DNA of 38,605 bases from Candidatus Stoquefichus massiliensis AP9 (GCF_000455285.1 NZ_HG005288.1:294285-332889); one strand, 5' to 3'; shown: positions 19,321 through 27,418, numbered from the stretch's first letter. The notes: generated from the sequence alone by a model not told the origin. Program-made: numbers and translations.

Positions 19321-19348
19321 ATTCTAACATAATTTGACATAATTTCAA
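19321..19348 (-). promoter_or_regulatory. Promoter of the zinc-ribbon lipoprotein gene
   Basis: TTGAAA (19348-19343), 16-base spacer, TAGAAT (19326-19321) preceded by TGT, an extended -10. It lies 30 bases upstream of the ATG. Confidence 0.6.
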
Positions 19349-19495
19349 TTTTGAATTATACAATGTGATAGTGCATATCTATTGAAGTTTAGGAGAAAGT
19401 ACCTATAATAATATTAAAGTAGGTGAATAATCTGAATAAAAATTAAGAACGGAAACTACAAAAAGTGTATAATACCCCTTTCCCCAATTTTATGA

Positions 19496-20712
19496 CTATT
19501 TTAGGTGGGGTGAGTCGCTAGATTTCTTGAGAAGAATGCCCATAATTTCTTCTTCACTTAAACCAGTTCGTGATAACTGATTATAAGCATTTTTAAGATT
19601 GTTTTTGATATATTCAATACGTTGTTTCTGAGTCGTTTCAATATCAGCCATATCGGACGGATTGAAAACTTCTCCAGTTTTAAGCATGTGGTAAATAGCT
19701 ATAAGAATTTTTCTGGCAATGGCTATGATGGCTCGTTTCTTACTGCGACGTTTTGAGATTCTATTAAACTTATCAGCATAATAGTCACATTTTTTATCCT
19801 TGACTACTGCTTGGGCAACTTGAACAATACATGGCTTAAGGTAAACACCAGCTCTTGAAATCCTAACTGATTTCTTTTTTCCAGCCGATTCATTACATCC
19901 TGGAGCTAATCCTGCCCATGAAGTCAGTTTTCTATGTGATGACCATTGAGACATATCAATACCAGGAATGGTACAAAGAAGCTGAATGTGGTTTTCATAT
20001 CCAGCCACCATTTCATTGATGTGAAGCTGAATCCCATCTAAAAGTGAATCGACATATTCCATATCTTTTTTAACGATATTGATTCTTGCTTTCTGATGAG
20101 GATTAAGGTCCGTCCCATCAACAGCACTGAGGATATCTTCGGGAGAAGCTTTACAATGTCCATAGACTATAGTCATCATCTGATAAAATAAGATTGACAA
20201 TGGAGGAAGCAGATTTACCAAAGGTATCAGTAAAGACCATATCAACTTTACAGTTTCCAACAGTAAGAGCATTCTGGAAACGATTCTTCTCAGAAGAACG
20301 AGTATTGATAAGCTTAAACTGATATCTGGTCAATTCTCTAAGGATGCGAATATCCTTTTTAGGGATAAAACTGGATCTGACAAGACCAAACTTGAAAAGA
20401 TCAGCAATCCATTTGGCATCCTTATTGTCATCTTTCTCACCTTTAATATTTAGGATTGGCAACGGCGACATTGGAAATAAAACCTTCCAGTGCATTATAT
20501 ACAGGGATATAATACTTGCTGGTACTTTCCATGCATACATTTTGACAGTCGTTTTCAATGAGCCAGTTTCTAAATTTGATGAGCTGGTTATTGAAGATTG
20601 AGAATCTTTTGCGAATATACTTGGGCTTAGTGGAATCAGAAAAGCAGATAACTGCAACAATGAAGCATTTATGCACGTCAACACCACAAGCTCTGGAATA
20701 AATAACTTCCAT
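19496..20712 (-). pseudogene. IS110-family transposase, broken
   Basis: Remains of an IS110 (DEDD) transposase spread over three frames. The first frame (20712-20443) starts with an ATG behind AAAGGAG and contains GVDVHK, the first DEDD Asp region; it stops after ANPKY. The second frame (to about 20155) continues with IKGEKDDNKDAKW through SSEKNRFQNAL. The third frame (to 19496) has the Transposase_20 domain with SWAGLAPGCNESAGKKKSV. In that domain IPGID joins DMSQW directly; relatives have about 14 residues between, so there is also an in-frame deletion. Two frameshifts plus a deletion mean it cannot move by itself. Confidence 0.9.
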
Positions 20713-20716
20713 AAAT

Positions 20717-21028
20717 AAAAATCTCCTTTCAAATAGAATGGAGAAGAAGAAACAGTGACTGAATGACTGACACTAAAGAGAAAAACTAAAGTCAATGATT
20801 AATCTGCAGCCTCGAAGACTACTCATGTGTGCTTGAAAAAGTCATTCTCGCACTGGTTAATATACTGTTTTGAACTGAATAAGTTGCAGAAATCTACAAC
20901 TCACCTCATCGTGCTTTGTAGTATGACTCTCCTTCAGTTAAAGAATAAAATAAAAGACCTACAGAATCAAGGTTATTCATCACAATGTGTGCCTTGAAGC
21001 CGCAGGCGGAAAGGAATGTAAGGTTAAT
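20717..21028 (-). other. Non-coding left end of the IS110 element; candidate bridge RNA region
   Basis: About 310 bases upstream of the transposase without a convincing gene. On the minus strand it has a hairpin AGTTGTAG/CTGCAACT (20901-20882, one G-U pair), short repeats CAGTCATTCAGTCA near 20750-20765, and near the far end a CCGC-AG-GCGG hairpin at about 21000. IS110 elements are known to encode a structured bridge RNA in the non-coding end next to the transposase. The position fits; I cannot fold it fully or define the element border. The far part must also contain the promoter of the gene at 21029. Confidence 0.35.
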
Positions 21029-21310
21029 ATGAAAAAAACAGAGAATGTCAATGTGGAAATTATTAATGGTGCAATGGACGAGGAAGAAATAAGAGCTTAT
21101 ATTCATTATGTTAAAGAGAAATATAAAGATGAAACACTATTATCATTAACCTTAACAATTGATGGAGATTATGTTGATATGCATTACCATCTTAAACCTC
21201 AGCCAATTGAGAGAATACGTCGAATTACTGGTTATTTAGTGGGAACACTTGATCGTTTTAATGATGCAAAAAAAGCTGAAGAACATGATCGTGTCAAACA
21301 TCATATCTAA
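21029..21310 (+). CDS. Small protein like the NrdD C-terminal glycyl-radical domain
   Basis: 93 residues from the ATG at 21029; the frame is open further upstream but that part looks like IS flank. The C-terminal third (ERIRRITGYLVG, RFNDAKKAEEHDRVKH) matches the C-terminal end of class III anaerobic ribonucleotide reductases, where the glycyl radical resides; G68 in RITGYL is the equivalent Gly. The N-terminal 60 residues are a short alpha/beta stretch unlike NrdD, and the zinc cysteines normally preceding the radical loop are absent. It may be a spare radical domain, like YfiD for pyruvate formate-lyase, or just a homologue without a radical. Followed by a strong terminator. Confidence 0.65.
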   Translation: MKKTENVNVEIINGAMDEEEIRAYIHYVKEKYKDETLLSLTLTIDGDYVDMHYHLKPQPIERIRRITGYLVGTLDRFNDAKKAEEHDRVKHHI

Positions 21311-21312
21311 GT

Positions 21313-21348
21313 AAAAGCATATCAATGAAAAGTATTGATATGCTTTTT
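21313..21348 (+). terminator. Strong terminator after the NrdD-like gene
   Basis: AAAAGCATATCAAT (21313-21326) pairs perfectly over 14 bases with ATTGATATGCTTTT (21334-21347), seven-base loop, then TTTTT. Confidence 0.9.
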
Positions 21349-21361
21349 GTTATGTCTTATT

Positions 21362-21772
21362 TCAAAAATGAAATTTTGCTTTTAAATCATTCATAAATGC
21401 ATCATAATTATTAATAGCATAAACATCTTCATTACAAATACAATAATCATAAACTATTGTATATTCATAATTTGTTTTACCTAAAAACTCTAATTTATAT
21501 GAAACTCCTTTAGGTTTATCTAACTCTTTTTCATTCATTAATTTTTTATCAGACTGAGTCATATTATTGACTCTCTGTATTAAAGATTCAATACTATCTT
21601 CATCATCCAAAGAATAGACAACAGGTTCTTCACTCATCCCATAAACCGTTAATACAACAGTATTTATTTCATTTTTAATTTGATAACTCGTCCTATCGTG
21701 ATTACAAAAAACAATAACAATGAGTATCCCTAATATTCCTAATATCAAGAATGTTTTATTCTTTAAATGCAT
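21362..21772 (-). CDS. Membrane-anchored protein of unknown function
   Basis: 136 residues. One N-terminal helix (FLILGILGILIVIVFC, residues 8-23) then about 110 residues predicted outside, with mixed charges and a CIC motif near residue 111. It could be an uncleaved anchor or a lipoprotein-like start, though no proper lipobox context is seen. The ribosome site AGGGGGTGA is strong and a perfect consensus promoter lies about 100 bases upstream. No family recognised. It converges with the NrdD-like gene at the terminator. Confidence 0.7.
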   Translation of the reverse strand: MHLKNKTFLILGILGILIVIVFCNHDRTSYQIKNEINTVVLTVYGMSEEPVVYSLDDEDSIESLIQRVNNMTQSDKKLMNEKELDKPKGVSYKLEFLGKTNYEYTIVYDYCICNEDVYAINNYDAFMNDLKAKFHF

Positions 21773-21868
21773 ACAGTATCACCCCCTATCTCTTTTATTA
21801 CAAATGAATTAAACTATGTTTTTGCACCACTAATCAAAATAAGTTTAATATCTTTTTTAGTTATTTAA

Positions 21869-21897
21869 ATTATAGAATGTTATTATTTAGGTGTCAA
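21869..21897 (-). promoter_or_regulatory. Perfect consensus sigma-A promoter
   Basis: TTGACA (21897-21892), exactly 17 bases, TATAAT (21874-21869): a 12/12 match. It points at the membrane-anchored protein gene at 21772, leaving an untranslated leader of about 90 bases. The leader can pair TTAAACT with AGTTTAA. Confidence 0.85.
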
Positions 21898-21922
21898 ATC
21901 TAACAAATTACAAATATAGTCA

Positions 21923-22021
21923 TCATTTAAGAATATCTTGAGCAAACTTCATTATTTTCCTTTTATTCTCTTCAATCTCTGTTAATAAAGATTTTATTAC
22001 TAAATCTTTATATTTCTTCAT
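21923..22021 (-). CDS. Possible 32-residue helical peptide overlapping the ArpU-like gene
   Basis: An ORF starting at an ATG inside the last codons of the ArpU-like gene (14-base overlap). The sequence is highly charged and helix-prone (KSLLTEIEENKRKIMKFAQ). No ribosome site of its own, so it would depend on coupling. It may equally be a frame-shifted tail of the upstream gene. Low confidence. Confidence 0.25.
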   Translation of the reverse strand: MKKYKDLVIKSLLTEIEENKRKIMKFAQDILK

Positions 22022-22748
22022 TTGCTCGGTGATAGAAATATAATCGCAATTTTCTACAGTCATTCAGATATTCTTCCTTAGCATAATCAAAAATATGACT
22101 ACAAAATGCAAGTGTTAAAATTGCATACCTATATTCCTTTCTTTCCTGTGATGTCGTCATATCTTCATAGCCAGCTAGTGTTTTATACATTTTCTCACTA
22201 AGATTATTTAATGCCACCTTTACTTTAACTACAACTGATATATCAGAATCAACTTTCATCGCTTCCATTAAAAAAAATATAATTTTCTTTATTGCAGTTT
22301 TTTTACGATCATGCACACTTACATAATCCTTAACAGTATAATCTATCTGTTTATCGAAAACAACAATCATTTCCAATGCATCATTTAACATTTTATAAAG
22401 AGTATTTTTTGTATAATATTCAAACTCTACATAATGAAGCATTTTATGAATAGATATATTCTTGAGGTATTTATAGACAATAATTTTCTTGTAATCACTA
22501 GGCAACAGTTCTATATAAGCAAGCTGCTGATCAATAAAAGCTATAGTTTCTTCTTCCCTATTTAGTGCTCTTATAATGGGGTTCTGATATATTCCAGAAC
22601 CTTCAGGCTTATCAGAGTTAATTGATATTACTGAAACATTTCCAGACTGTGTTGTCTCTACAATACTTGGAATCCCAAACTTATAATACAAAGATAATTC
22701 ATTTAAGTTGTTTTCTGCTTTATATATAGCTTCTTCTCTCTTATCCAT
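22008..22748 (-). CDS. ArpU-like (phage late regulator type) protein with C-terminal extension
   Basis: 246 residues from the ATG at 22748, chosen because GGGAGG lies 8-9 bases upstream; the longer frame to 22799 runs through a terminator hairpin. Residues about 55-140 (PIIRALNREEETIAFIDQQL, LPSDYKKIIVYKYLKN) resemble ArpU/RinA-type regulators, whose fold is like sigma region 4: a loop-helix segment after an LPxxYxxII motif. The C-terminal ~110 residues are helical and unrecognised. Such regulators switch on late genes in phages and satellites. It lies just outside the mobilizable element, directly after the presumed native tRNA-His terminator. No other phage gene is present. Confidence 0.5.
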   Translation of the reverse strand: MDKREEAIYKAENNLNELSLYYKFGIPSIVETTQSGNVSVISINSDKPEGSGIYQNPIIRALNREEETIAFIDQQLAYIELLPSDYKKIIVYKYLKNISIHKMLHYVEFEYYTKNTLYKMLNDALEMIVVFDKQIDYTVKDYVSVHDRKKTAIKKIIFFLMEAMKVDSDISVVVKVKVALNNLSEKMYKTLAGYEDMTTSQERKEYRYAILTLAFCSHIFDYAKEEYLNDCRKLRLYFYHRANEEI

Positions 22749-22769
22749 ATTCCTGTCCTCCCAGATAAC

Positions 22770-22824
22770 ACAAAAAGACCTGACATTAACGTAAAACATA
22801 AAGTTTCATGTTAATATCAGGTCT
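22770..22824 (-). terminator. Intrinsic terminator, probably the original tRNA-His terminator
   Basis: AGACCTGATATTAAC (22824-22810) pairs with GTTAATGTCAGGTCT (22790-22776), 15 positions with one wobble, followed by TTTTTGTG. It lies upstream of the ArpU-like gene, so it does not end any gene now next to it. It sits 30 bases past the tRNA fragment at 22855-22870, as expected for the terminator of tRNA-His before the element inserted. Confidence 0.7.
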
Positions 22825-22854
22825 TATAACCTAAATATATAAAAATATAAAATA

Positions 22855-22870
22855 GGGCGGTCGATGGGAA
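22855..22870. repeat. Attachment site, distal copy
   Basis: GGGCGGTCGATGGGAA, identical to the 3' end of the tRNA-His gene at 29254-29269. It marks the end of the element away from the tRNA. Confidence 0.85.
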
Positions 22871-22983
22871 CTTAGCATTTATATATAATAGATAGAAAAC
22901 AACGTATTTAAGCCATTTAAAAAGCATATCAATGTACATAGATGTATAAAATGATATTCTTTTGTTTAAAATTTGGTGGAAAA

Positions 22984-23361
22984 ATGTTATTGATTCTATA
23001 TTTTGGTATATTAAATAATTGCGGAACTAAAATTGCCACTTTTAAGTTTGTAATTATATTGCCTGAATTAAACATTGTAATGGATAAAGATAACAAAGAA
23101 TTATTAACACTTTTTTGTATTGATGATGCTATCGTAAACAATGATTATATTGAATTCATAAATAATAAAGATTAAGTATACATAAAGATTAAACAAATTG
23201 TTAAATATTGTCCAAAATGTGAATCTATTCATTTTTACAGTAAAAGTAAATATACAAAAATGTTATTATATTCACTTATAAACAATTTTGTTTATAAAGT
23301 TATGACTGTAGTAAAAAGATATATCTGTATTGATTGTAATTATTGTTTCTATTTTTGTTGA
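22984..23361 (+). pseudogene. Zinc-ribbon protein interrupted by a stop codon
   Basis: An ATG at 22984 with GGTGG five bases upstream opens a 63-residue frame ending at TAA 23173-23175. The same frame then continues open for 61 codons and ends in a zinc-ribbon-like segment: YCPKCESIHFYSK, then YICIDCNYCFYFC. Together they would give a protein of about 125 residues. I read this as one gene broken by a nonsense change, but two separate pieces cannot be ruled out. It lies next to the distal attachment site. Confidence 0.4.
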
Positions 23362-23470
23362 TTTAAAGCCATATAATTGGCTATGTGAGATAATGTGATT
23401 GTTTAATGATTTTCTAGAAGATATATAATTATTTGTTTAACATCATTTTTTGCACTTTATAAAGAAACAA

Positions 23471-23694
23471 TTATGTACTATTAGCAGACGTAATAAGAGA
23501 CTCACATGTTTGGAGTCTCCTATTAATTTCATAATCACTCAATTCTTCTGTAAAACCACACTTTTGCATTAAAGGATTTTGTAAAAGACTACACATATCC
23601 TTTAAAGAGGCTTTTCTGGAACCGAGTGATTATTTAAAGTACGCTTTAAATTACTTCTTAACAACTGTACGAAAATAGACTTAGAATGTTTCAT
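23471..23694 (-). pseudogene. Frameshifted short gene of unknown function
   Basis: ATG at 23694 opens MKHSKSIFVQLLRSNLKRTLNN; near 23620-23627 the sense moves to another frame reading SLGSRKASLKDMCSLLQNP and ending at 23471. The joined product would be about 75 residues, basic at its N-terminus. A 7-bp hairpin GAGACTC/GAGTCTC (23497-23519) lies within its end. The rest of the 23362-23698 stretch shows no other gene. I do not recognise the family. Confidence 0.3.
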
Positions 23695-23698
23695 GCGA

Positions 23699-24166
23699 TT
23701 ATTTAACTTCATCAAGTTTAAAGTTTACACTATTTTCCTGTAGATTAATTGTTAATTGATAATAAGTAGTTTTATTATCAAGTATATATTCAAATTCAAT
23801 TATATTTTTATCAATATTTGTAATTTTTGAATTAGTACTTAATGAAACATTATTTTTTGGATCAACACCTATTCTATAGAATTGATTATCAATAATGATT
23901 GCAATACCATGTCTACTCATAATTTCATTATCTTGATATAGAAATGCAGCATCTACAACTCCACTGCTTTTCTTAAAATCAATAAAATCAGTAGCAGTAG
24001 CCTGTTTGTACATTGAGTTATCAAACTCTAAATCACTAATTTTATTCTGCAAATCTAGAATAACATTTTTTTTTGAATTATTATCATTTATCAAGAAAAG
24101 AGAAAACGATAACAAGCCTAAAAATAGTACTAAAACAATGATGAACTTAACATACTTTTTATCCAT
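23699..24166 (-). CDS. Membrane-anchored partner of the secreted protein
   Basis: 155 residues from the ATG at 24166; the frame can extend only to a TTG at 24178. A single helix (FIIVLVLFLGLLSFSLFLI, about residues 7-25) is followed by a short coiled segment (KKNVILDLQNKISDLEFDN) and a beta-rich external domain of about 100 residues. It starts 5 bases after the stop of the secreted protein gene, so the two are cotranscribed from the promoter at 24826-24855. The pair could be toxin and immunity, or ligand and receptor; the sequence does not decide. No family recognised. Confidence 0.65.
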   Translation of the reverse strand: MDKKYVKFIIVLVLFLGLLSFSLFLINDNNSKKNVILDLQNKISDLEFDNSMYKQATATDFIDFKKSSGVVDAAFLYQDNEIMSRHGIAIIIDNQFYRIGVDPKNNVSLSTNSKITNIDKNIIEFEYILDNKTTYYQLTINLQENSVNFKLDEVK

Positions 24167-24171
24167 ACATG

Positions 24172-24768
24172 TTACCAAGTTTTATTCACGAAGTGCATGT
24201 CATCTTTTAGTGGTACATAAGATGTATTAACTGTAATATAACTTGTACTAATTACATAAAAGTCAGCTGTGTTTGCATCAATTAGTTGATCTTTCATTCT
24301 TCCTGATGTCTTCATAGCTGGAATATAACCTGTAATAGAACCATTCTTTCTGGCAGGTACATAAAAAGAAGTCGCATAAGATGTTCCTTTTGTGTATGAA
24401 CGAGATGTTGTTAAACTTGCTGATGTACTTGCTTTAACTTTCGCAAACAATGCATCCACCTGTGCTTGAACACTTCCACTTATCCCAACAGAAATATTCA
24501 CAGTTCCAGAACTTTGTACCTTAAAACCTAAGTAACTCTGTACTGAACTTCCAGTGTTATCAAGTGATACAGTCCCAACATTCCTATACTGATTATATCT
24601 AGAAGTTGAACTTGGTTCATAAGTATATCTATGAATGTACATTGGTGCTCTTGGTTGAACTTCTCTGTTTTCCTGATCATAAACAGTATTAGAAGCACTT
24701 ACTGGACTAGCAAAAACAAATATTAAGATCATTGAAAGTAATATTGCAAAATATCCCTTATCTTTCAT
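24172..24768 (-). CDS. Secreted beta-rich protein (element cargo)
   Basis: 198 residues with a signal peptide; likely cleavage after ASPVSA (about residue 25), leaving a protein of about 173 residues. The mature part is rich in Ser, Thr and Tyr with alternating polar/hydrophobic stretches such as SGTVNISVGISGSV and STSASLTTSRSYTKGTSYAT. This pattern resembles, loosely, the strand-hairpin regions of ETX/MTX2-type pore formers and similar secreted Bacillus proteins, but no diagnostic motif is present. It contains no cysteine. AGAGGAG site and strong promoter upstream. Intact, unlike most of the element. Confidence 0.7.
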   Translation of the reverse strand: MKDKGYFAILLSMILIFVFASPVSASNTVYDQENREVQPRAPMYIHRYTYEPSSTSRYNQYRNVGTVSLDNTGSSVQSYLGFKVQSSGTVNISVGISGSVQAQVDALFAKVKASTSASLTTSRSYTKGTSYATSFYVPARKNGSITGYIPAMKTSGRMKDQLIDANTADFYVISTSYITVNTSYVPLKDDMHFVNKTW

Positions 24769-24825
24769 AAATTAATTTCTCCTCTCTGAAATATTGCAAC
24801 ATCCTCTATCTATTTTCTTTATTAT

Positions 24826-24855
24826 ATTATAAATCTTGTAATTATGATTTGTCAA
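24826..24855 (-). promoter_or_regulatory. Strong promoter of the secreted/membrane protein pair
   Basis: TTGACA (24855-24850), 18-base spacer, TATAAT (24831-24826); both boxes are perfect. The transcript would start about 50 bases upstream of the ATG at 24768. Confidence 0.75.
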
Positions 24856-25126
24856 TCTTTTAATTGATTATACAATTTTTTATTCATATCTTTTAATTGG
24901 AAAATATAATGATTTTACTTTCTTTTGGTGGTGATTTTATTAATTCTAATCTAACTTAATTATAGAAACTTTATTAACACTCTTATGAGATACGAAATAC
25001 AGTTCACCCCTATAACAAAAAACTTACTTTATCTAATATGTAAACAAGATTATTTTTTAAATCATGAAACTCTCTTAAGAGTGCAATATAGTGCTACATA
25101 AATCCATAATTAGATTATATATTTTT
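24856..25126. other. AT-rich intergenic stretch
   Basis: About 270 bases between the cargo promoter and the broken repressor gene. I see only a 10-bp palindrome CTCTTAAGAG at 25072-25081 and no ORF with a ribosome site. It may hold regulatory sites of the cargo genes. Confidence 0.4.
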
Positions 25127-25786
25127 TTATTGTATAAATTTGATAGAAAATCCCATTTTTATCGGTATAAACTCTTTTGCTAAGTTTATATCCAAATCAT
25201 TTTCATCATATGTAATAACAAATTCTTTTATGTTGTCAAAACCACTTTGGTGTACTCTACATATAGCAAAATTCAATACATTAGCAACATACATATGTTC
25301 ATTAATAAAAATTTCAGCCTACGAATCTCTACTTAACGCTAAACTATACTGCTTTTTGAACATTTTCCAATGTTCTTTTTTTATATGCGACCATGAATCA
25401 ACTACAGTGAAAGTATTTCCGGAACGTTTTTTATATGCATACCCATCAAATGTCATTATCTTATTTCTAAATGGATCAGGAACATTCGGATTAATAACTA
25501 TTGTATAATTATTAGCACCTAATTCTGCAAGATAATATAATGAAGTTAATGAATAATCTTCGTCAACATCATCTTTAAGTATTTCAAATAATATATCTGC
25601 TTTAGATTGATTTAAATACTTAGATAACTTTGTTAATATTGAATCTGTTGGAAATGCAATTCTGTCATTTTTAATATCCATAATATTTCCATAGCTTATT
25701 TTTGAGTCAATAGACAGTTGACGAAAGGAAATCCCCTTTTCATTCTTTAATTTGTGTATATATGTAGAAATAGATATTTGGTTCAC
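25127..25786 (-). pseudogene. Element repressor (Cro/CI type) with an internal stop codon
   Basis: The first 155 codons encode an HTH domain (ISFRQLSIDSKISYGNIMDI, residues about 19-38) and an alpha/beta extension. A TAG at 25321-25319 interrupts the frame, which then continues open for 63 codons (starting AEIFINEHMYVANVLNFAI) to TAA at 25129. The natural protein was therefore about 219 residues. The start is a GTG at 25786 with a poorly spaced AGG; uncertain. It is divergent from the excisionase-like gene across a palindromic region, the usual place for an element's master repressor. The shortened 155-residue protein might still bind DNA. Confidence 0.75.
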
Positions 25787-25852
25787 CTCATAAACAATTA
25801 TACATTATAATTCCATATTTGTATTGCAGAAATCATAAATTTGTTATTTTTT

Positions 25853-25893
25853 ATATGATAAATCATCGCAATTATCATATACAATGATATAAT
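25853..25893. promoter_or_regulatory. Divergent control region: operator palindrome and extended -10
   Basis: ATATGATAA (25853-25861) and TTATCATAT (25872-25880) form a perfect 9-bp inverted repeat. The right arm is just upstream of TGaTATAAT (25885-25893), an extended -10 pointing at the excisionase-like gene. The palindrome would overlap the -35 zone, so a repressor bound there would block transcription. Confidence 0.55.
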
Positions 25894-25961
25894 AATATTA
25901 AAATAAATAAATGATTGTAAAATTTAATATTTTATTTATTTCATTGAAAGGAGGTGAATAT

Positions 25962-26192
25962 ATGGAACTAAGACAAAAGTTTTGTACATATCAAGAGCTG
26001 GCAGATGCAGTTGGATGTAGTTATCAACAAATTGCTAAAGTACATGCCAAAAGAATTATGGATGCATTTGGAATTGATCGCAAAAAACTTCCTAAGGCTG
26101 GTTTATTACCAGTAGAAGCATGTGAACAATATTTTGATGTGACAAAACCTATTGAAAAAAGAAAAGAACCATTCACTCCAACCGCCAAGTAA
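25962..26192 (+). CDS. Excisionase-like/small HTH protein
   Basis: 76 residues from the ATG at 25962, chosen for the perfect ribosome site AAAGGAGGTGA five bases upstream. Helices around FCTYQELADAVGCSYQQIAK look like a winged or homeodomain-like HTH. Its place between repressor and replication gene, and its size, fit the excisionase or copy-control proteins of mobilizable elements. The C-terminus is basic and proline-containing. One of the few intact backbone genes. Confidence 0.6.
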   Translation: MELRQKFCTYQELADAVGCSYQQIAKVHAKRIMDAFGIDRKKLPKAGLLPVEACEQYFDVTKPIEKRKEPFTPTAK

Positions 26193-26296
26193 GACATGAA
26201 TGGTTCAATCGAAGAAACATATTTTTAATATGCTCTTTTCTCATACAGTATATCAAAAAATATGTTTCATTTCAAATTTTTTTTGTAAGGAGCAAT

Positions 26297-27279
26297 ATGA
26301 ATAATAGTCAAGTTTATTCACAAAGTGAATTATTAGTTAAAAAGTTTAACTTTGAACAAAATGAGATATTAGAGGGATTATTTAAATCAGGCTTATATGT
26401 ACTTGCCGGAACAAGTAAAATAGGAAAATCTCTTATTACAACATCATTAGCAAATTGTGTTTCTAAAGGTATTCCCTTTTTAGGAAAAAGGACAACACAA
26501 GGAAAAGTTATTTATTTTGATAATGATAATTATGATTTTGAAACTCAGAGTAGAATAAAAGCACAAAATCATGGAATGAATGATAAACTTTTCTATAATT
26601 TTGAAAATTCAAGTAGTTTATATGATATAAAGGAATTTTTATTGGAATTAGAAAATATAGAGGAATTTAATCTTATCATCATCGATTGTCTTGCGAATCT
26701 CGAAGAATTTCCTGATACAGATGCTTTTACTGAAAATATAATACTATTAAAGAATTTAGAGATTTTATAGTGAAATATCATCTTTGTTGTATTCTTATAC
26801 ATCATACAAGAAAAGGAAGTTCTCATACTCAAGATAGTGTTTTAGGATCAAAATCATTAACCTCTGCATCAACTGGAACAATATTAATTGAAACAGAAAA
26901 TGAGTTTAGTACACGAGGAAAACTTAGATTTATTTTAAGATCAAAAAAAGAAATCATTAATATCAAAAAAGATGATAAAGGAATTAATTGGATTTTGGAT
27001 GATATGGATGAAGAAATTAATGAACATATTGATCGGAATATTCTTTTTATTATCAATGCTTTAGCAAAAGAAAAATCTAGGAAAATTGAAGGTAATTGTC
27101 AAGAGCTTGTTGCCAATATGAATTTAGATTTAAATCCTAGAGGATTATTTAAATATCTTTCTAAGCATAAAATGATTTTAGCTCAAAATAATATATCATT
27201 TAGTAGAAAAAGGAATGGCAAAGAAAGAACTATAGAATTAGTCTTTTCACCTGAAAATGACACTTGTGACATATCTTAG
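26297..27279 (+). pseudogene. RepA-like replicative helicase/ATPase, frameshifted
   Basis: One gene in two frames. Frame 1 (26297-26770) has Walker A AGTSKIGKS and Walker B NLIIIDCLAN. Near 26750-26755 sense passes to the other frame (KEFRDFIVKYHLCCILIHHTRKGS), which carries the sensor His-His-x-Arg-Lys and a C-terminal winged-helix-like part to 27279. A single lost base in TATTAAAG accounts for it. The intact protein would be about 327 residues, of the AAA_25/RepA hexameric helicase type that supports replication of mobilizable elements. The start has TAAGGAG. No slippery site convincing enough for programmed frameshifting is present. Confidence 0.8.
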
Positions 27280-27360
27280 TGCATAAATAGAACTGTCATT
27301 CTGTCACAAAAGGAACATTGAAAATAAAATATAGTGCCTATCGGTAATCTTCAAAAGAAA

Positions 27361-27418
27361 AGACCAAAACATTTGGTCTAGCAAGTTATACCAAAAAGCA
27401 CGCTTTTTGGAAACTTGC
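27361..27418 (+). other. Candidate origin of transfer (MobV type)
   Basis: Two adjacent dyads: AGACCAAA (27361-27368)/TTTGGTCT (27372-27379), then a nested one, GCAAGTT (27381-27387) with AACTTGC (27412-27418) enclosing CCAAAAAG (27391-27398) with CTTTTTGG (27403-27410). A G-rich tract follows at 27424-27432. It lies about 30 bases before the MobV relaxase gene, where such origins are found. Further left is an 8-bp repeat TTGTGACA (27264-27271)/TGTCACAA (27302-27309). Confidence 0.7.

Noticed and set aside
20906-21106. Minus-strand ORF across the NrdD-like gene start
   Set aside because: Overlaps the better-supported plus-strand gene; no ribosome site or family signal.
22855-22870. A second tRNA gene
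   Set aside because: Only 16 bases of the 3' tRNA strand are present; no anticodon arm or 5' strand nearby.
25140-25508. ORF of 122 codons on the plus strand
   Set aside because: It is antisense to the repressor gene and its post-stop continuation, and has no ribosome site.
26740-26775. Programmed frameshift in the RepA-like gene
   Set aside because: No typical slippery heptamer with a downstream structure is evident and neighbouring genes show plain frameshifts too, so decay is simpler.
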